Positions 13,336-16,257 of a DNA stretch of 16,257 nt are shown here, one piece after another. The position numbers were made by a program, and so were the translations under genes. Each line of letters begins with the position of its first letter. Positions within the stretch are counted from its first letter, which is position 1. The DNA is from CAKVOD01 sp964489405 (GTDB lineage: Bacteria; Bacillota; Clostridia; Christensenellales; UBA1242). Below the pieces are notes generated by a model. It did no database searches. It was not told where the DNA came from and saw nothing but the letters and a program-made list of their open reading frames with translations. The DNA lies in NCBI GenBank assembly GCA_964489405.1, contig CAZAYL010000022.1, positions 1 to 16,257 of the forward strand, in the 5' to 3' direction.

Positions 13336-13526
13336 TCTTTGAGCTCACACTTTATGCACTCAACGCGTTTGTCGTTGAGTTTTTTCTTTAAATATAACTT
13401 TTTGCGTTTCAATTCAATGTAATGACTAAGTTGTTGAGCAGTTTTTTCAGTGTGCTCACCCAAAATTTGTTTTTCTAATTCGGTTAATTCAGCATTAGTT
13501 TTTTCAATCGTTTCAATTTCTTTCAT
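13323..13526 (-). CDS. Possible small coiled-coil protein, uncertain
   Basis: A 67-residue minus-strand frame reads as a plausible soluble, helical, highly charged protein (MKEIETIEKTNAELTELEKQ at the start, a LKRKKLYLKKKLNDKR basic stretch, then two Cys near the end) with codons like those of the neighbours. Against it, there is no ribosome site or clear promoter before ATG 13526, and it contains the tatD terminator hairpin and overlaps the end of tatD. The frame stays open upstream to 13584. A 14-base repeat in register (13491-13504 and 13533-13546) gives KTNA twice, 14 codons apart, the first copy lying before the ATG. It may be a remnant, or a gene served by read-through from tRNA-Ser. 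Confidence 0.35.
   Translation of the reverse strand: MKEIETIEKTNAELTELEKQILGEHTEKTAQQLSHYIELKRKKLYLKKKLNDKRVECIKCELKDYNK
13358..13386 (+). terminator. Terminator of tatD
   Basis: ACTCAACG (13358-13365) pairs perfectly with CGTTGAGT (13373-13380) around a 7-base loop and runs into six T. Confidence 0.85.
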
Positions 13527-13585
13527 AAAAATAGCATTAGTTTTTTTTAGTTTTTTTATGCATAAAGCAATTTGGTAGATATTCT

Positions 13586-13648
13586 AAAATAAAAACAACC
13601 ACAATATCTAGTATGTCGTAGTATTCAACTATACTATATATTGTGGTT
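13586..13648 (-). terminator. Terminator of tRNA-Ser
   Basis: On the minus strand AACCACAATAT (13648-13638) pairs perfectly with ATATTGTGGTT (13607-13597). After one mismatch, six more pairs (13636-13631 with 13614-13609) extend the stem. T-rich sequence follows (13596-13586), just past the tRNA 3' end. Confidence 0.8.
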
Positions 13649-13655
13649 TTGGAGT

Positions 13656-13746
13656 TGGCGGAGAGAGAGGGATTTGAACCCTCGCTACAGTTTCCCATAC
13701 TAACGCCTTAGCAGGGCGTCCTCTTAAGCCTCTTGAGTATCTCTCC
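13656..13746 (-). tRNA. tRNA-Ser, anticodon GCT
   Basis: The minus strand gives a 91-base class II tRNA with encoded CCA. The acceptor GGAGAGA pairs with TCTCTCC. The anticodon stem ACGCC/GGCGT holds the loop CTGCTAA, so the anticodon is GCT and reads AGC/AGT. A long variable arm follows, then the T arm GAGGG-TTCAAAT-CCCTC. The long variable arm is the serine identity feature. It has its own strong promoter and terminator. Confidence 0.96.
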
Positions 13747-13782
13747 ATTTAAAATTTAAGAGATAACCAACATCGCTCCATT

Positions 13783-13811
13783 ATGATAACATTTTTTAAA
13801 GACTTTGTCAA
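13783..13811 (-). promoter_or_regulatory. Promoter of tRNA-Ser
   Basis: On the minus strand TTGACA (13811-13806) and TATCAT (13788-13783) are 17 bases apart, with the mature tRNA starting 37 bases past the -10. Confidence 0.8.
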
Positions 13812-13904
13812 TCAAATATTGAGAATTTTCCAAAATATTTATGTGTAAAAGCACTAAATTTCAACACAAAATGTTAAATTTGAATAAAACGATACAAAAA
13901 TAGC

Positions 13905-13933
13905 GCATAAAAATTAAAAACACACACATACTA
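13905..13933 (+). promoter_or_regulatory. Sigma-G-type (forespore) promoter of sleB-ypeB
   Basis: GCATA (13905-13909) and CATACTA (13927-13933) are separated by 17 bases. They match the Bacillus sigma-G consensus (GHATR, 17-18 bases, CATnHTA). No vegetative TTGACA/TATAAT pair is visible here. Transcription would begin near 13941, just before the ribosome site at 13950. In B. subtilis sleB-ypeB is a sigma-G operon, so site and gene function agree. Confidence 0.7.
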
Positions 13934-13962
13934 ATGAAAATTTGAACATAGGAGAACAAATA

Positions 13963-14655
13963 ATGAGAAGAAGTCTAAAAGTTTTGTTGGCAACAATGAT
14001 GTGTTGCGCGTGTATGTTTTCGCTTTTTCCAATTTATGACATTACCCTTGCATCGCCCAAAACATCAATGGCAGTCGAAAGCAATTTCGTGGAATGCTTA
14101 ACAAAGTCGCAAATTAAGTCAGTGCAACAAAAACTCAAAAATTGGGGCTATTATACTGGCACAGTCGACGGAATATACGGAACAAAAACAAAAAGCGCAG
14201 TCAAATCGTTCCAAAAAAAGAACGGACTAACAGTGGACGGCATAGTCGGCAAAAAAACCGCCAGCGCAATGGGCATAAGCCTTTCAAGTTCATCATCGCA
14301 AACAAGCAGTGATAAATATTTACTCGCCAAAGCAATCCACGCCGAAGCACGTGGCGAACCCTACACAGGGCAAGTCGCAGTTGGTGCCGTCATTCTCAAC
14401 CGCGTCAAGAACGCCAATTTTCCGAACACAATCGCAGGTGTCATTTATCAGCGCGGAGCATTCACCGCAGTCGACGACGGACAAATCAATCTCACGCCTA
14501 ACGACACCTCACTCCGCGCCGCCCAAGACGCACTTAATGGTTGGGACCCAACATACGGATGTATTTATTATTTCAACCCCGCAACCGCCACAAGTTCGTG
14601 GATATGGTCACGCAAGCAAGTAACAACAATCGGCAAACACATATTCTGTTTATAA
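13963..14655 (+). CDS. sleB: Spore cortex-lytic enzyme SleB
   Basis: SleB is a lytic transglycosylase made in the forespore, stored in the dormant spore, and used at germination to break muramic-lactam-containing cortex peptidoglycan. The 230 residues contain a basic N-terminus and hydrophobic signal sequence (about 1-31, likely cut after LAS), a PG_binding_1 domain (about 45-103, with VQQKLKNWGYYTGTVDGIYG and VKSFQKKNGL), a Ser-rich linker (106-117) and the Hydrolase_2/SleB domain (118-230). That domain has HAEARGE with the expected catalytic Glu128, VAVGAVILNRV, and a C-terminal YYFNP stretch. It is shorter than B. subtilis SleB (about 305) through shorter linkers. AGGAG at 13950 selects ATG 13963 over the in-frame TTG 13942. 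ypeB follows 12 bases later. Confidence 0.94.
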   Translation: MRRSLKVLLATMMCCACMFSLFPIYDITLASPKTSMAVESNFVECLTKSQIKSVQQKLKNWGYYTGTVDGIYGTKTKSAVKSFQKKNGLTVDGIVGKKTASAMGISLSSSSSQTSSDKYLLAKAIHAEARGEPYTGQVAVGAVILNRVKNANFPNTIAGVIYQRGAFTAVDDGQINLTPNDTSLRAAQDALNGWDPTYGCIYYFNPATATSSWIWSRKQVTTIGKHIFCL

Positions 14656-14667
14656 GGTAGGAAAAAT

Positions 14668-16011
14668 ATGAAACAAAGCAAAATAAATATAGTGTTGTGG
14701 GTAGTTAGTTCAGTACTTATGTTAGCAGTAGTCGCATTTGCAATCGCATACTTTGTTACCGCAAGCAACGAAAAAAACTACAAAAATCAATTAGAGTTTG
14801 TGTACGAGAAGTCTTTTTATGAACTTGTCGACAACGTCAACAACCTAGAAATCAATCTTTCCAAATTGAATTCAACCAACTCAAACACCTATCAAGCAAA
14901 ATTAGTCGACAAAATAGTCGAGCAAAGCAACCAAGCGCAAGACAATCTTGCTAGCTTACCAATCAATGAGCAGTCAATCAGTAAAACAATTAGTTTCATC
15001 AACTCAGCAAATGGTTATTGTACAAGCCTTGCTACACAACTAGCAAAAGGGCAAGCGCTAACCGACGACCAAAGGTTTAGCATCGAAGAGTTGTATGAAT
15101 CAGCGCAAAACGTCAAACAAGAAGTCAACCGCTTTGCAACCTTGCTTACAAAAGACTATAATATTGTCGACAATGTCAAAATTAATTCACAAATGGACAA
15201 AACAAATTTTTCTAATCAATTTTCTTCATTAGAAGAACCAAGCGTTGAGTACCCACAATTAATTTACGACGGACCATTTTCCGATTCTGTTCTCAACAAA
15301 GAAATAAAAGGACTAAACAAAACCGAATTTACCAAAGTTCAAGCGCAAGAAGTCGTAAATAAGGAAATATTTGAATACGAAAGCATTGCTTACGACGGGA
15401 TGACAAATGGTAAATTTGTGACATACAATTTTGTCCTAACATTCAAAGACGGCTCAAAAGGTTTTGTGCAAGTGACAAAAAACGGCGGTTTCATATTGAG
15501 TTACAACCGCACACACACTGTCGAGCATTTTCACAAATCGCAAGAAGAATGCGTCCAAATTGCTGAAAAATTCGCCGAAAATTTAGGTCTTTTGAATATG
15601 AAAAGCGTGTGGTATGCGGACGCCGAAGGGTATCTCTATGTCAATCTCGCATACACAATCGACGACAAAATCATAGTTTACCCCGACCTAATCAAAATCA
15701 AAGTCGCTATGGATGAAGGGCTTGTCGTCGGGCTCGAAGGAATGACTTACGCATACAATCATATCGATAGAAGCGCCCCAACCCCCGTTATCACAACATC
15801 TGAAGCCGAAAAGCAAGTAACGCCAGAACTTGATATCCAAAAAACAACGCTCTGCATTATACCCAACGACTATGTCGGCGAAACACTTGCATACGAAATG
15901 CAGACAACAAAAAACGGAATGCAATTCTATGTCTATGTCGACGCACAAACAGGCGAACTCATCCGCATTATGCGCGTAGTCGAAACCGACGACGGCAACC
16001 TGTTGATGTAA
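14668..16011 (+). CDS. ypeB: Germination protein YpeB
   Basis: YpeB is the partner that SleB needs for stable accumulation in the spore, and vice versa; it sits at the forespore inner membrane. The 447 residues start with a short polar segment and one membrane helix (about 8-31). A long helical N-terminal domain rich in Asn/Gln/Glu follows (about 35-190, with LVDNVNNLEINLSKL), then repeated PepSY-type beta domains (about 190-440; for example FVTYNFVLTFKDGSKGFVQV and FYVYVDAQTGELIRI). The length is close to Bacillus YpeB (about 450). The start lies 12 bases after sleB, with GGTAGGAAA ahead. No gene follows on this strand in the window, and no clear T-tailed hairpin is seen before the right-end repeat. 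Confidence 0.93.
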   Translation: MKQSKINIVLWVVSSVLMLAVVAFAIAYFVTASNEKNYKNQLEFVYEKSFYELVDNVNNLEINLSKLNSTNSNTYQAKLVDKIVEQSNQAQDNLASLPINEQSISKTISFINSANGYCTSLATQLAKGQALTDDQRFSIEELYESAQNVKQEVNRFATLLTKDYNIVDNVKINSQMDKTNFSNQFSSLEEPSVEYPQLIYDGPFSDSVLNKEIKGLNKTEFTKVQAQEVVNKEIFEYESIAYDGMTNGKFVTYNFVLTFKDGSKGFVQVTKNGGFILSYNRTHTVEHFHKSQEECVQIAEKFAENLGLLNMKSVWYADAEGYLYVNLAYTIDDKIIVYPDLIKIKVAMDEGLVVGLEGMTYAYNHIDRSAPTPVITTSEAEKQVTPELDIQKTTLCIIPNDYVGETLAYEMQTTKNGMQFYVYVDAQTGELIRIMRVVETDDGNLLM

Positions 16012-16257
16012 TAAAATAGGACGTTATTGATTATTTGCTGGCGCGGTCAATGAGTATGGGTACCCCATAATGAAGCGGGTTGCCCTTCCGGGAGATTGCG
16101 ACGCTTCGCTCGCAATGACGATAAACGTGAGTACCTTACCACAATAATAAGGACGTTATTTAAATAAAATATCATTATCATAGTAGTACAAGCACTCCCC
16201 TTGGGTCATTCAGTGTCGTTAAAGTAATATTAGTACCACTACAATAAAATAATTCCT
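16012..16257. other. Gene-free right end, mostly repeat
   Basis: No gene is visible after ypeB. The stretch consists of the repeat at 16019-16160 and an AT-rich tail. The tail's AGTACCACTACAATAAAATAA (about 16230-16250) resembles the AGTACCTTACCACAATAATAA inside the repeat (about 16130-16150), so another repeat unit may begin at or beyond the edge. Confidence 0.5.
16019..16160. repeat. Dispersed intergenic repeat flanked by 10-bp direct repeats
   Basis: The interior contains ATTGCGA-CGCTTCGC-TCGCAAT (16095-16116), a hairpin whose minus-strand reading, GTCATTGCGAGCGAAGCG, is a well-known type of intergenic repeat in many bacterial genomes. It also holds TATGGGTACCCCATA (16053-16067), another small palindrome. 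The unit is GC-richer than its surroundings. Exact GGACGTTATT copies at 16019-16028 and 16151-16160 bound it, as a target duplication or tandem-repeat boundary would. Confidence 0.65.

Noticed and set aside
14002..14010. Lipoprotein box around the CCAC cysteines in the SleB signal sequence
   Set aside because: The residues before the cysteines do not fit a lipobox, and an ordinary signal peptide explains the sequence.
16029..16150. CRISPR-like repeat array at the right end
   Set aside because: Only one GC-rich unit is present, with no regularly spaced repeats; it fits a dispersed palindromic intergenic repeat.

Overview
The window reads as chromosome from a low-GC, endospore-forming anaerobic bacterium of the Bacillota, probably Clostridia. 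Four things support this: a class III (anaerobic) ribonucleotide reductase operon nrdD-nrdG, a sleB-ypeB spore-germination operon behind a promoter of the forespore sigma-G type, AT-rich spacers with canonical TTGACA/TATAAT promoters and AGGAG ribosome sites, and short T-tailed terminators. I cannot name the species. Nearly all protein genes lie on the + strand. The exceptions are an Smr gene at the left edge, two tRNA genes and one doubtful small ORF.

Layout. 1-1000: start of an Smr-domain gene (minus), a headless C-terminal remnant of an InlB-type (Listeria/Bacteroides repeat) surface protein, and the typA promoter. 1014-4870: typA, then a two-helix membrane protein followed by dnaB, whose helicase carries an unusual acidic tail. 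4871-5640: terminators, tRNA-Arg(CCT) on the minus strand, and about 450 bp without a gene that holds a 16-bp inverted repeat and, at its end, the nrdD promoter with two NrdR boxes 31 bp apart. 5648-8495: nrdD-nrdG. 8496-10263: two promoters and a CNNM/CorC-type CBS-domain membrane protein. 10373-11973: enolase, overlapping an unrecognised 96-residue gene. 12049-13335: a stand-alone MetRS-type tRNA-binding domain overlapping tatD. 13336-13811: a possible small minus-strand ORF and tRNA-Ser(GCT). 13905-16011: sleB-ypeB. 16012-16257: an intergenic repeat of the 'GTCATTGCGAGCGAAGCG' kind, flanked by 10-bp direct repeats.

Most of the window is housekeeping: translation (typA, tRNAs, tRNA-binding protein), replication (dnaB, nrdDG), glycolysis (eno) and spore germination (sleB-ypeB). 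I found no CRISPR array, phage, toxin-antitoxin or defence system. The points most worth a second look are the tRNA-binding domain sitting where metG would be expected, the DnaB tail, the sigma-G and NrdR regulatory sites, the decayed surface-protein gene and the right-end repeat.
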